Shown: one piece after another, positions 10,552-25,048 of the stretch
How the letters are laid out: each line of letters begins with the position of its first letter
Numbering within the stretch: position 1 is the first letter of the stretch
Origin: Fasciola hepatica
Taxonomy: Eukaryota > Platyhelminthes > Trematoda > Plagiorchiida > Fasciolidae
Assembly (NCBI GenBank): GCA_948099385.1
Contig: CANUEZ040000191.1
Location: 6,014,001 to 6,078,000, forward strand
Direction: 5' to 3'
Length of the DNA stretch: 64,000 nucleotides
Position numbers and translations under genes: made by a program
The notes under the pieces: model-generated
What the model saw: the letters and a program-made list of their open reading frames with translations, nothing else
Databases searched by the model: none
Told to the model about the DNA's origin: nothing

Positions 10552-11888
10552 GGCTTCGGCTTTCGCTTCCGCTTTGAACGGTAACAACCAAATTCTCGCA
10601 CACCGATCCAATCCTATGTTCCATCACTTCTCTATTTATGGGCCTAAGTAAAACCAAGGCATTCCCTTATGATCAATCCCCACACAGATTGCTCATACAA
10701 TGCAATAGAACAGTAGCAGAGTAGATTTGTATAATATGATTCTCCATGCAGCTTGAACACTGAACTGACCATTGAAAATGATGGAAGCACTGTACAGCTG
10801 TTTGATCCGCTAAGGGAATCATGAGCATTGCACATGGACAGAGCCCACACGGGGACACGAACAAGGGTTGGGGTGAACGAATGTCAGTCGAACACCCAAA
10901 CCACAAGGCTATCCGATATGGGTCTGAACGCTTTGTTCAACATATACACTACATGAAATAGGACAATCCCCAAATTGGCTTCGGCTTTCGCTTTCGCTTT
11001 GAACGGTAACAATCAAATTCTCGCACACCGATCCAATCCTATGTTCCATCACTTCTCTATTTATGGGCCTAAGTAAAACCAAGGCATTCCCTTATGAACA
11101 ATCCCCACACAGATTGCTCATACAATGCAATAGAGCAGTAGCAGAGTAGATTTGTATAATATGATTCTCCATGCAGCTTGAACACTGAACTGACCATTGA
11201 AAATGATGGAAGCACTGTACAGCTGTTTGATCCGCTAAGTGAAGCATGAGCATTGCACATGGACAGAGCCCACACGGGGACACGAACAAGGGTTGGGGTG
11301 AACGAATGTCAGTCGAACACCCAAACCACAAGGCTATCCGATATGGGTCTCAACGCTTTGTTCAACATATACAATACATGATATAGCACAATCCCCAAAT
11401 TGGCTTCGGCTTTCGCTTCCGCTTTGAACGGTAACAACCAAATTCTCGCACACCGATCCAATCCTATGTTCCATCACTTCTCTATTTATGGGCCTAAGTA
11501 AAACCAAGGCATTCCCTTATGATCAATCCCCACACAGATTGCTCATACAATGCAATAGAACAGTAGCAGAGTAGATTTGTATAATATGATTCTCCATGCA
11601 GCTTGAACACTGAACTGACCATTGAAAATGATGGAAGCACTGTACAGCTGTTTGATCCGCTAAGGGAATCATGAGCATTGCACATGGACAGAGCCCACAC
11701 GGGGACACGAACAAGGGTTGGGGTGAACGCATGTCAGTCGAACACCCAAACCACAAGGCTATCCGATATGGGTCTGAACGCTTTGTTCAACATATACACT
11801 ACATGAAATAGGACAATCCCCAAATTGGCTTCGGCTTTCGCTTTCGCTTTGAACGGTAACAATCAAATTCTCGCACACCGATCCAATC
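10552..11888 (+). repeat. Dimer-like segment after HOR copy 3
   Basis: This repeats the 6306-7500 alternation at an offset of 4246 bp: CTTCCGC cassettes at 10552 and 11402, and TTATGATCAATCC near 10669 and 11519. Both tails carrying GAAATAGGAC (near 10954 and 11804) match monomer 16, so the dimer here is more regular than in the left copy. It extends to about 11850; the next monomer begins a new block. Confidence 0.8.
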
Positions 11889-14436
11889 CTATGTTCCATC
11901 ACTTCTCTATTTATGGGCCTAAGTAAAACCAAGGCATTCCCTTATGAACAATCCCCACACAGATTGCTCATACAATGCAATAGAGCAGTGGCAGAGTAGA
12001 TTTGTATAATATGATTCTCCATGCAGCTTGAACACTGAACTGACCATTGAAAATGATGGAAGCACTGTACAGCTGTTTGAACGGCGATGGGATACATGAG
12101 CATCGCAAATGGACAGAGCCCACACGGGGACACGAACAAGGGTTGGGGTGAACGAATGTCAGTCGAACACCCAAACCACAAGGCAATCCGATATGGGTCT
12201 CAACGCTTTGTTCAACATATACACTACATGATATAGCACAATCCCCAAATTGGCTTCGGCTTTCGCTTTCGCTTTGAACGGTAACAATCAAATTCTCGCA
12301 CACCGATCCAATCCTATGTTCCATCACTTCTCTATTTATGGGCCTAAGTAAAACCAAGGCATTCCCTTATGAATAATCCCCACACAGATTGCTCATACAA
12401 TGCAATAGAGCAGTGGCAGAGTAGATTTGTATAATATGATTCTCCATGCAGCTTGAACACTGAACTGACCATTGAAAATGATGGAAGCACTGTACAGCTG
12501 TTTGATCCGCTAAGGGAATCATGCGCATTGCACATGGACAGAGCCCACACGGGGACACGAACAAGGGTTTGGGTGAACGATTGTCAGTCGAACACCCAAA
12601 CCACAAGGCTATCCCATATGGGTCTCAACGCTTTGTTCAACATATACAATACATGATATAGCACAATCCCCTAATTGGCTTTGGCTTTCGCTTTCGCTTT
12701 GAACGGTAACAACCAAATTCTCGCAAACCAATCCAATCCTATGTTCCATCACTTCTCTATTTATGGGCCTAATTTAAACCAAGGCATTCCCTTATGAACA
12801 ATCCCCACACAGATTACTCATACAATGCAATAGAGCAGTAGCAGAGTAGATTTGTATAATATGATTCTCCATGCAGCTTGAACACTGAACTGACCATTGA
12901 AAATGATGGAAGCACTGTACAGCTGTTTTATCCGCTAGGGGAATCAAGAGCATTGCACATGGACAGAGCCCACACGGGGACACGAACAAGGGTTGGGGTG
13001 AACGAATGTCAGTCGAACACCCAAATCACAAGGCTATCCGATATGGGTCTCAACGCTTTGTTCAACATATACAATACATGATATAGCACAATCCCCAAAT
13101 TGGATTCGGCTTTCGCTTTCCCTTTGAACGGTAACAACCGAATTCTCTCACACCGATCCAATCCTATGTTCCATCACTTCTCTATTTATGGGCCTAAGTA
13201 AAACAAAGGCATTCCCTTATGAACAATCCCCACACAGATTGCTCATACAATGCAATAGAGCAGTAGCAGAGTAGATTTGTATAATATGATTCTCCATGCA
13301 GCTTGAACACTGAACTGACCATTGAAAATTATGGAAGCGCTGTACAGCTGTTTGATCCGCTAAGGGAATCATGAGCATTGCACATGGAAAGAGCCCACAC
13401 GGGGACACGAACAAGGGTTGGGGTGAACGAATGTCAGTCGAACACCCAAACCACAAGGCTATCCGATATGGGTCTCAACGCTTTGTTCAACATAAACAAT
13501 ACATGATATAGCACAATCCCCAAATTGGCTTCGGCTTTCGCTTCCGCTTTGAAAGGTAACAACCAAATTCTCGCACACCGATCCAATCCTATGTTCCATC
13601 ACTTCTCTATTTATGGGCCTAAGTAAAACCAAGGCATTCCCTTATGAACAATCCCCACACAGATTGCTCATACAATGCAATAGAGCAGTAGCAGAGTAGA
13701 TTTGTATAATATGATTCTCCATGCAGCTTGAACACTGAACTGACCATTGAAAATGATGGAAGCACTGTACAGCTGTTTGATCCGCTAAGGGAATCATGAG
13801 CATTGCACATGGACAGAGCCCACACGGGGACACGAACAAGGGTTGGGGTGAACGAATGTCAGTCGAACACCCAAACCACAAGGCTATCCGATATGGGTCT
13901 CAACGCTTTGTTCAACATATACACTACATGATATAGCACAATCCCCAAATTGGATTCGGATTTCGATTTCGCTTTGAACGGTAACAACCAAATTCTCGCA
14001 CACCGATCCAATCCTATGTTCCATCACTTCTCTATTTATGCGCGTAATCAAAACCAGGGCATTCCCTTATGAACAATCCACACAGATTGCTCATACAATG
14101 CAATAGAGCAGTAGCAGAGTAGATTTGTAAAATATGATTTTCCATGCAGCTTGAACACTGAACTGACCATTGAAAATTATGGAAGCACTGTACAGCTGTT
14201 TGATCCGCTAAGGGAATCATGCGCATTGCACATGGACAGAGCCCACACGGGGACACGAACAAGGGTTGGGGTGAACGAATGTCAGTCGAACACCCAAACC
14301 ACAAAGCTATCCGATATGGGTCTGAACGCTTTGTTCAACATATACAATACATGATATAGCACAATCCCCAAATTGGCTTCGGCTTTCGCTTTCGCTTTGA
14401 ACGGTAACAATCAAATTCTCGCACACCGATCCAATC
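11889..14436 (+). repeat. 6-mer block, copy 1 (monomers 29-34)
   Basis: Six monomers with private markers: a diverged patch GAACGGCGATGGGATACATG (near 12079), TTATGAATAATCC with GCAGTGGCAG, GGGCCTAATTTAAACC with TTTATCCGCTAGGGG, AAGCGCTGTAC (13336), a near-consensus monomer, and TATGCGCGTAATC with AAAATATGATTTTCC. The first three reappear 2548 bp downstream; the fifth and sixth reappear 2123 bp downstream. Confidence 0.85.
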
Positions 14437-16559
14437 CTATGTTCCATCACTTCTCTATTTATGGGCCTAAGTAAAACCAAGGCATTCCCTTATGAACAAT
14501 CCCCACACAGATTGCTCATACAATGCAATAGAGCAGTAGCAGAGTAGATTTGTATAATATGATTCTCCATGCAGCTTGAACACTGAAGTGACCATTGAAA
14601 ATTATGGAAGCACTGTACAGCTGTTTGAACGGCGATGGGATATATGAGCACCGCAAATGGACAGAGCCCACACGGGGACACGAACAAGGGTTGGGGTGAA
14701 CGATTGTCAGTCGAACACCCAAACCACAAGGCAATCCGATATGGGTCTCAACGCTTTGTTCAACATATACAATACATGATATAGCACAATCCCCAAATTG
14801 GCTTCGGCTTTCGCTTTCGCTTTGAACGGTAACAATCAAATTCTCGCACACCGATCCAATCCTATGTTCCATCACTTCTCTATTTATGGGCCTAAGTAAA
14901 ACCAAGGCATTCCCTTATGAATAATCCCCACACAGATTGCTCATACAATGCAATAGAGCAGTGGCAGAGTAGATTTGTATAATATGATTCTCCATGCAGC
15001 TTGAACACTGAACTGACCATTGAAAATGATGGAAGCACTGTACAGCTGTTTGATCCGCTAAGGGAATCATGCGCATTGCACATGGACAGAGCCCACACGG
15101 GGACACGAACAAGGGTTGGGGTGAACGATTGTCAGTCGAACACCCAAACCACAAGGCTATCCGATATGGGTCTCAACGCTTTGTTCAACATATACAATAC
15201 ATGATATAGCACAATCCCCTAATTGGCTTTGGCTTTCGCTTTCGCTTTGAACGGTAACAACCAAATTCTCGCAAACCAATCCAATCCTATTTTCCATCAC
15301 TTCTCTATTTATGGGCCTAATTTAAACCAAGGCATTCCCTTATGAACAATCCCCACACAGATTACTCATACAATGCAATAGAGCAGTAGCAGAGTAGATT
15401 TGTATAATATGATTCTCCATGCAGCTTGAACACTGAACTGACCATTGAAAATGATGGAAGCACTGTACAGCTGTTTTATCCGCTAGGGGAATCAAGAGCA
15501 TTGCACATGGACAGAGCCCACACGGGGACACGAACAAGGGTTGGGGTGAACGAATGTCAGTCGAACACCCAAATCACAAGGCTATCCGATATGGGTCTCA
15601 ACGCTTTGTTCAACATATACAATACATGATATAGCACAATCCCCAAATTTGATTCGGCTTTCGCTTTCCCTTTGAACGGTAACAACCGAATTCTCTCACA
15701 CCGATCCAATCCTATGTTCCATCACTTCTCTATTTATGGGCCTAAGTAAAACCAAGGCATTCCCTTATGAACAATCCCCACACAGATTGCTCATACAATG
15801 CAATAGAGCAGTAGCAGAGTAGATTTGTATAATATGATTCTCCATGCAGCTTGAACACTGAACTGACCATTGAAAATGATGGAAGCACTGTACAGCTGTT
15901 TGATCCGCTAAGGGAATCATGAGCATTGCACATGGACAGAGCCCACACGGGGACACGAACAAGGGTTGGGGTGAACGAATGTCAGTCGAACACCCAAACC
16001 ACAAGGCTATCCGATATGGGTCTCAACGCTTTGTTCAACATATACACTACATGATATAGCACAATCCCCAAATTGGATTCGGCTTTCGCTTTCGCTTTGA
16101 ACGGTAACAACCAAATTCTCGCACACCGATCCAATCCTATGTTCCATCACTTCTCTATTTATGCGCGTAAGCAAAACCAGGGCATTCCCTTATGAACAAT
16201 CCACACAGATTGCTCATACAATGCAATAGAGCAGTAGCAGAGTAGATTTGTAAAATATGATTTTCCATGCAGCTTGAACACTGAAGTGACCATTGAAAAT
16301 TATGGAAGCACTGTACAGCTGTTTGATCCGCTAAGGGAATCATGAGCATTGCACATGGACAGAGCCCACACGGGGACACGAACAAGGGTTGGGGTGAACG
16401 AATGTCAGTCGAACACCCAAACCACAAGGCTATCCGATATGGGTCTCAACGCTTTGTTCAACATATACAATACATGATATAGCACAATCCTCAAATTGGC
16501 TTCGGCTTTCGTTTTCGCTTTGAACGGTAACAATCTATTTCTCGCACATCGATCCAATC
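14437..16559 (+). repeat. 5-mer block derived from the preceding 6-mer (monomers 35-39)
   Basis: Monomers 35-37 match 29-31 and monomers 38-39 match 33-34, but the counterpart of monomer 32 is missing. The offset therefore drops from 2548 to 2123 bp within the block. This is what loss of exactly one monomer by unequal exchange would leave. Differences from the first copy include GATATATGAGCACCGC for GATACATGAGCATCGC, and CGTAAGC for CGTAATC. Confidence 0.85.
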
Positions 16560-19500
16560 CTATGTTCCATCACTTCTCTATTTATGGGCCTAAGTAAAAC
16601 CAAGGCATTCCCTTATGAACAATCCCCACACAGATTGCTCATACAAATCAATAGAGCAGTAGCAGAGTAGATTTGTATAATATGATTCTCCATGCAGCTT
16701 GAACACTGAACTGACCATTGAAAATGATGGAAGCACTGTACAGCTGTTTGATCCGCTAAGGGAATCATGAGCATTGCACATGGACAGAGCCCACACGGGG
16801 ACACGAACAAGGGTTGGGGTGAACGAATGTCAGTCGAACACCCAAACCACAAGGCTATCCGATATGGGTCTCAACGCTTTGTTCAACATATACAATACAT
16901 GATATAGCACAATCCCCAAATTGGCTTCGGATTTCGCTTTCGCTTTGAACGGTAACAACCAAATTCTCGCACACCGATCCAATCCTATGTTCCATCACTT
17001 CTCTATTTATGGGCCTAAGTAAAACCAAGGCATTCCCTTATGAACAATCCCCACACAGATTGCTCATACAATGCAATAGAGCAGTAGCAGAGTAGATTTG
17101 TATAATATGATTCTCCATGCAGCTTGAACACTGAACTGACCATTGAAAATTATGGAAGCACTGTACAGCTGTTTGATCCGCTAAGGGAATCATGAGCATT
17201 GCACATGGACAGAGCCCACACGGGGACACGAACAAGGGTTGGGGTGAACGAATGTCAGTCGAACACCCAAACCACAAGGCTATCCGATATGGGTCTCAAC
17301 GCGTTGTTCAACATATACACTACATGATATAGCACAATCCCCAAATTGGCTTCGGCTTTCGCTTTCGCTTTGAACGGTAACAACCAAATTCTCGCACACC
17401 GATCCAATCCTATGTTCCATCACTTCTCTATTTATGGGCCTAAGTAAAACCAAGGCATTCCCTTATGAACAATCCCCACACAGATTGCTCATACAATGCA
17501 ATAGAGCAGTAGCAGAGTAGATTTGTAAAATATGATTTTCCATGCAGCTTGAACACTGAACTGACCATTGAAAATTATGAAAGCACTGTACAGCTGTTTG
17601 ATCCGCTAAGGGAATCATGCGCATTGCACATGGACAGAGCCCACACGGGGACACGAACAAGGGTTGGGGTGAACGAATGTCAGTCGAACACCCAAACCAC
17701 AAGGCTATCCGATATGGGTCTCAATGCTTTGTTCAACATATACAATACATGATATAGCACAATCCTCAAATTGGCTTCGGCTTTCGCTTCCGCTTTGAAC
17801 GGTAACAATCTATTTCTCGCACACCGATCCATTCCTATGTTCCATCACTTCTCTATTTATGGGCCTAAGTAAAACCAAGGCATTCCCTTATGAACAATCC
17901 CCACACAGATTGCTCATACAATGCAATAGAGCAGTAGCAGAGTAGATTTGTATAATATGATTCTCCATGCAGCTTGAACACTGAACTGACCATTGAAAAT
18001 GATGGAAGCACTGTACAGCTGTTTGATCCGCTAAGGGAATCATGAGCATTGCACATGGACAGAGCCCACACGGGGACACGAACAAGGGTTGGGGTGAACG
18101 AATGTCAGTCGAACACCCAAACCACAAGGCTATCCGATATGGGTCTGAACGATTTGTTCAACATATACACTACATGATATACACAACCCCCAAATTGGCT
18201 TCGGCTTTCGCTTTCGCTTTGAACGGTAACAACCAAATTCTCGCACACTGATCCAATCCTATGTTCCATCACTTCTCTATTTATGGGCCTAAGTAAAACC
18301 AAGGCATTCCCTCATGAACAATCCCCACACAGATTGCTCATACAATGCAATAGAGCAGTAGCAGAGTAGATTTGTATTATATGATTCTCCATGCAGCTTG
18401 AACACTGAACTGACCATTGAAAATGATGGAAGCACTGTACAGCTGTTTGATCCGCTAAGGGAATCATGAGCATTGCACATGGACAGAGCCCACACGGGGA
18501 CACGAACAAGGGTTGGGGTGAACGAATGTCATTCGAACACCCAAACCACAAGGCTATCCGATATGGGTCTGAACGCTTTGTTCAACATATACAATACATG
18601 ATATAGCACAATCCTCAAATTGGCTTCGGCTTTCGCTTTCGCTTTGAACGGTAACAACCAAATTCTCGCACACCGATCCAATCCTATGTTCCATCACTTC
18701 TCTATTTATGGGCCTAAGTAAAACCAAGGCATTCCCTTATGAACAATCCCCACACAGATTGCTCATACAATGCAATAGAGCAGTAGCAGAGTAGATTTGT
18801 ATAATATGATTCTCCATGCAGCTTGAACACTGAAGTGACCATTGAAAATGATGGAAGCACTGTACAGCTGTTTGATCCGCTAAGGGAATCATGAGCATTG
18901 CACATGGACAGAGCCCACACGGGGACACGAACAAGGGTTGGGGTGAACGAATGTCAGTCGAACACCCAAACCACAAGGCTATCCGATATGGGTCTCAACG
19001 CTTTGTTCAACATATACACTACATGATATAGCACAATCCCCAAATTGGCTTCGGCTTTCGCTTTCGCTTTGAACGGTAACAACCAAATTCTCGCACACCG
19101 ATCCAATCCTATGTTCCATCAATTCTCTATTTATGGGCCTAAGTAAAACCAAGGCATTCCCTTATGAACAATCCCCACACAGAATGCTCATACAATGCAA
19201 TAGAACAGTAGCAGAGTAGATTTGTATAATATGATTCTCCATGCAGCTTGAACACTGAACTGACCATTGAAAATGATGGAAGCACTGTAGAGCTGTTTGA
19301 TCCGCTAAGGGAATCATGAGCATTGCACATGGACAGAGCCCACACGGGGACACGAACAAGGGTTGGGGTGAACGATTGTCATTCGAACACCCAAACCACA
19401 AGGCTATCCGATATGGGTCTCAACGCTTTGTTCAACATATACAATACATGATATAGCACAATCCCCAAATTGGCTTCGGCTTTCGCTTTCGCTTTGAACG

Positions 19501-22500
19501 GTAACAACCAAATTCTCGCACACCGATCCAATCCTATGTTCCATCACTTCTCTATTTATGGGCCTAAGTAAAACCAAGGCATTCCCTTATGAACAATCCC
19601 CACACAGATTGCTCATACAATGCAATAGAGCAGTAGCAGAGTAGATTTGTATAATATGATTCTCCATGCAGCTTGAACACTGAACTGACCATTGAAAATG
19701 ATGGAAGCACTGTACAGCTGTTTGATCCGCTAAGGGAATCATGAGCATTGCACATGGACAGAGCCCACACGGGGACACGAACAAGGGTTTGGGTGAACGA
19801 ATGTCAGTCGAACACCCAAACTACAAGGCTATCCGATATGGGTCTCAACGCTTTGTTCAACATATACAATACATGATATAGCACAGTCCCCAAATTGGCT
19901 TCCGCTTTCTTATTGGCTATTAACGGTAACAACCAAATTCTCGCACACCGATCCAATCCTATGTTCCATCACTTCTCTATTTATGGGCCTAAGTAAAACC
20001 AAGGCATTCCCTTATGAACAATCCCCACACAGATTGCTCATGCAATGCAATAGAGCAGTAGCAGAGTAGATTTGTATAATATGATTCTCCATGCAGCTTG
20101 AACACTGAAGTGACCATTGAAAATGATGGAAGCACTGTACAGCTGTTTGATCCGCTAAGGGAATCATGAGCATTGCACATGGACAGAGCCCACACGGGGA
20201 CACGAACAAGGGTTGGGGTGAACGAATGTCAGTCGAACACCCAAACCACAAGGCTATCCGATATGGGTCTCAACGCTTTGTTCAACATATACACTACATG
20301 ATATAGCACAATCCCCAAATTGGCTTCGGCTTTCGCTTCCGCTTTGAAAGGTAACAACCAAATTCTCGCACACCGATCCAATCCTATGTTCCATCACTTC
20401 TCTATTTATGGGCCTAAGTAAAACCAAGGCATTCCCTTATGAACAATCCCCACACAGATTGCTCATACAATGCAATAGAGCAGTAGCAGAGTAGATTTGT
20501 ATAATATGATTCTCCATGCAGCTTGAACACTGAACTGACCATTGAAAATGATGGAAGCACTGTACAGCTGTTTGATCCGCTAAGGGAATCATGAGCATTG
20601 CACATGGACAGAGCCCACACGGGGACACGAACAAGGGTTGGGGTGAACGAATGTCAGTCGAACACCCAAACCACAAGGCTATCCGATATGGGTCTCAACG
20701 CTTTGTTCAACATAAACACTACATGATATAGCACAATCGCCAAATTGGATTCGGCTTTCGCTTTCGCTTTGAACGGTAACAACCAAATTCTCGCACACCG
20801 ATCCAATCCTATGTTCCATCACTTCTCTATTTATGGGCCTAAGTAAAACCAAGGCATTCCCTTATGAACAATCCCCACACAGATTGCTCATACAATGCAA
20901 TAGAGCAGTAGCAGAGTAGATTTGTATAATATGATTCTCCATGCAGCTTGAACACTGAACTGACCATTGAAAATGATGGAAGCACTGTACAGCTGTTTGA
21001 TCCGCTAAGGGAATCATGAGCATTGCACATGGACAGAGCCCACACGGGGACACGAACAAGGGTTGGGGTGAACGAATGTCAGTCGAACACCCAAACCACA
21101 AGGCTATCCGATATGGGTCTCAACGCTTTGTTCAACATAAACACTACATGATATAGCACAATCCCCAAATTGGATTCGGCTTTCGCTTTCGCTTTGAACG
21201 GTAACAACCAAATTCTCGCACACCGATCCAATCCTATGTTCCATCACTTCTCTATTTATGGGCCTAAGTAAAACCAAGGCATTCCCTTATGAACAATCCC
21301 CACACAGATTGCTCATACAATGCAATAGAGCAGTAGCAGAGTAGATTTGTATAATATGATTCTCCATGCAGCTTGAACACTGAACTGACCATTGAAAATG
21401 ATGGAAGCACTGTACAGCTGTTTGATCCGCTAAGGGAATCATGAGCATTGCACATGGACAGAGCCCACACGGGGACACGAACAAGGGTTGGGGTGAACGA
21501 ATGTCATTCGAACACCCAAACCACAAGGCTATCCGATATAGGTCTCAACGCGTTGATCAACATATACACTACATGATATAGCACAATCCCCAAATTGGCT
21601 TCGGCTTTCGCTTTCGCTTTGAACGGTAACAACCAAATTCTCGCACACCGATCCAATCCTATGTTCCATCACTTCTCTATTTATGTGCCTAAGTAAAACC
21701 AAGGCATTCCCTTATGAACAATCCACACAGATTGCTCATACAATGCAATAGAGCAGTAGCAGAGTAGATTTGTATAATATGATTCTCCATGCAGCTTGAA
21801 CACTGAAGTGACCATTGAAAATGATGGAAGCACTGTACAGCTGTTTGATCCGCTAAGGGAATCATGAGCATTGCACATGGACAGAGCCCACACGGGGACA
21901 CGAACAAGGGTTGGGGTGAACGAATGTCAGTCGAACACCCAAACCACAAGGCTATCCCATATGGGTCTCAACGATTTGTTCAACATATACAATACATGAT
22001 ATAGCACAATCCCCAAATTGGCTTCGGCTTTCGCTTTCGCTTTGAACGGTAACAACCAAATTCTCGCACACCGATCCAATCCTATGTTCCATCACTTCTC
22101 TATTTATGGGCCTAAGTAAAACCAAGGCATTCCCTTATGAACAATCCCCACACAGATTGCTCATACAATGCAATAGAGCAGTAGCAGAGTAGATTTGTAT
22201 AATATGATTCTCCATGCAGCTTGAACACTGAACTGACCATTGAAAATGATGGAAGCACTGTACAGCAGTTTGATCCGCTAAGGGAATCATGAGCATTGCA
22301 CATGGACAGAGCCCACACGGGGACACGAACAAGGGTTGGGGTGAACGAATGTCAGTCGAACACCCAAACCACAAGGCTATCCGATATGGGTCTCAACGCT
22401 TTGTTCAACATATACAATACATGATATAGCATAATCCCCAAATTGGCTTCGGCTTTCGCTTTTGCTTTCAACGGTAACAATCAAATTCTCGCACACCGAT

Positions 22501-23356
22501 CCAATCCTATTTTCCATCACTTCTCTATTTATGGGCCTAAGTAAAACCAAGGCATTCCCTTATGAACAATCCACACACAGATTGCTCATACAATGCAATA
22601 GAGCAGTAGCAGAGTAGATTTGTATAATATGATTCTCCATGCAGCTTGAACACTGAACTGACCATTGAAAATGATGGAAGCACTGTACAGCTGTTTGATC
22701 CGCTAAGGGAATCATGAGCATTGCACATGGACAGAGCCCACACGGGGACACGAACAAGGGTTGGGGTGAACGAATGTCAGTCGAACACCCAAACCACAAG
22801 GCTATCCGATATGGGTCTCAATGCTTTGTTCAACATATACAATACATGATATAGCACAATCCCCAAATTGGCTTCGGCTTTCGCTTCCGCTTTGAACGGT
22901 AACAATCTATTTCTCGCACACCGATCCAATCCTATGTTCCATCACTTCTCTATTTATGGGCCTAAGTAAAACCATGGCATTCCCTTATGAACAATCCCCA
23001 CACAGATTGCTCATACAATGCAATAGAGCAGTAGCAGAGTAGATTTGTATTATATGATTCTCCATGCAGCTTGAACACTGAACTGACCATTGAAAATGAT
23101 GGAAGCACTGTACAGCTGTTTGATCCGCTAAGGGAATCATGAGCATTGCACATGGACAGAGCCCACAAGGGGACACGAACAAGGGTTGGGGTGAACGAAT
23201 GTCAGTCGAACACCCAAACCACAAGGCTATCCGATATGGGTCTCAACGCATTGTTCAACATATACAATACATGATATAGCACAATCCCTTAATTGGATTC
23301 GGCTTTCGCTTTCGCTTTGAACGGTAACAACCAAATTCTCGCACACCGATCCAATC
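16560..23356 (+). repeat. Less ordered monomers 40-55
   Basis: Sixteen monomers without a clean long HOR. Partial relations are visible. Monomers 45, 48 and 52 share CTGAAGTGACC. Monomers 44, 46 and 51 share TGTCATTCGAAC. Monomers 49 and 50 are adjacent near-identical copies, both with CATAAACACTACATG (20711, 21136) and differing at CAATCGCC/CAATCCCC. Monomer 42 resembles 34 (AAAATATGATTTTCC). Monomer 43 has a private one-base loss in GATATACACAACCCC (18180). Monomer 47 has a unique cassette (19903-19935). Confidence 0.8.
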
Positions 23357-25048
23357 CTATGTTCCATCACTTCTCTATTTATGGGCCTAAGTAAAACCAA
23401 GGCATTCCCTTATGAACAATCCACACAGATTACTCATACAATGCAACAGAGCATTAGCAGAGTAGATTTGTATAATATGATTCTCCATGCAGCTTGAACA
23501 CTGAACTGACCATTGAAAATGATGGAAGCACTGTACAGCTGTTTGATCCGCTAAGGGAATCATGAGCATTGCACATGGACAGAGCCCACACGGGGACACG
23601 AACAAGGGTTGGGTTGAACGAATGTCAGTCGAACACCCAAACCACAAGGCTATCCGATATGGGTCTCAACGCTTTGTTCAACATATACAATACATGATAT
23701 AGCACAATCCCCAACTTGGATTCGGCTTTCGCTTTCACTTTCAACGGTAACAATCAAATTCTCGCACACCGATCCAATCCTATGTTCCATCACTTCTCCA
23801 TTTATGGGCCTGAGTAAAACCAAGGCATTCCCTTATGAACAATCCACACAGATTACTCATACAATGCAAAAGAGCAGTTGCAGAGTAGATTTGTATAATA
23901 TGATTCTCCATGCAGCTTGAACACTGAACTGACCATTGAAAATGATGGGAGCACTGTACAGCTGTTTGATCCGCTAAGGGAATCATGAGCATTGCACATG
24001 GACAGAGCCCACAAGGGGACACGAACAAGGGTTGGGGTGAACGAATGTCAGTCGAACACCCAAACCACAAGGCTATCCCATATGGGTCTCAACGATTTGT
24101 TCAACATATATACTACATGATATAGCATAATCCCCAAATTGGCTTCGGCTTTCGCTTTCGCTTTCAACGGTAACAATCAAATTCTCGCACACCGATCCAA
24201 TCCTATGTTCCATCACTTCTCCATTTATGGGCCTAAGTAAAACCAAGGCATTTTCTTATGAACAATCCACACAGATTACTCATAAAATGCAAAAGAGCAG
24301 TAGCAGAGTAGATTTGTATAATATGATTCTCCATGCAGCTTGAACACTGAACTGACCATTGATAATGATGGAAGCACTGTACAGCTGTTTGATCCGCTAA
24401 GGGAATCATGAGCATTGCACATGGACAGAGCCCACACGGGGACACGAACAAGGGTTGGGGTGAACGAATGTCAGTCGAACACCCAAACCACAAGGCTTTC
24501 CGATATGGGTCTCAACGCTTTGTTCAACATATACACTACATGATATAGCATAATCCCCAAATTGGCTTCGGCTTTCGCTTCCGCTTTGAACGGTAACAAC
24601 GAAATTCTCGCACACCGATCCAATCCTATGTTCCATCACTTCTCTATTTATGGGCCTAAGTAAAACCAAGGCATTCCCTTATGAACAATCCACACAGATT
24701 ACTCATACAATGCAATAGAGCAGTAGCAGTGTAGATTTGTATTATATGATTCTCCATGCAGCTTGAACACTGAACTGACCATTGAAAATGATGGAAGCAC
24801 TGTACAGCTGTTTGATCCGCTAAGGGAATCATGAGCATTGCACATGGACAGAGCCCGCACGGGGACACGAACAAGGGTTGGGGTGAACGAATGTCAGTCG
24901 AACACACAAACCACAAGGCTATCCGATATGGGTCTGAACGCTTTGTTCAACATATACACTACATGATATAGCACAATCCCCAAATTGGCTTCGGCCTCCG
25001 CATTATCTTTGAACGGTACCAACGACATTCTCGCACACCGATCCAATC
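23357..25048 (+). repeat. Four consecutive 423 bp monomers
   Basis: Monomers 56-59 all carry the two-base loss giving AATCCACACAGATTACTC (23418, 23841, 24265, 24682), so the local period is 423 bp. They also share ATTACTC for ATTGCTC. Individual changes mark each copy, such as AAAGAGCAGTTG (23869) and CATTTTCTTATG (24248). The last has the first CCTCCGCATTA cassette in the window (24994), with ACGGTACCAACGACATTC after it. Confidence 0.85.

Noticed and set aside
12453..12656. 67-codon plus-strand frame where CATGAGC is CATGCGC or CAAGAGC
   Set aside because: It depends on a single substitution that removes a TGA, is seen in only a few monomers, and resembles no known protein.
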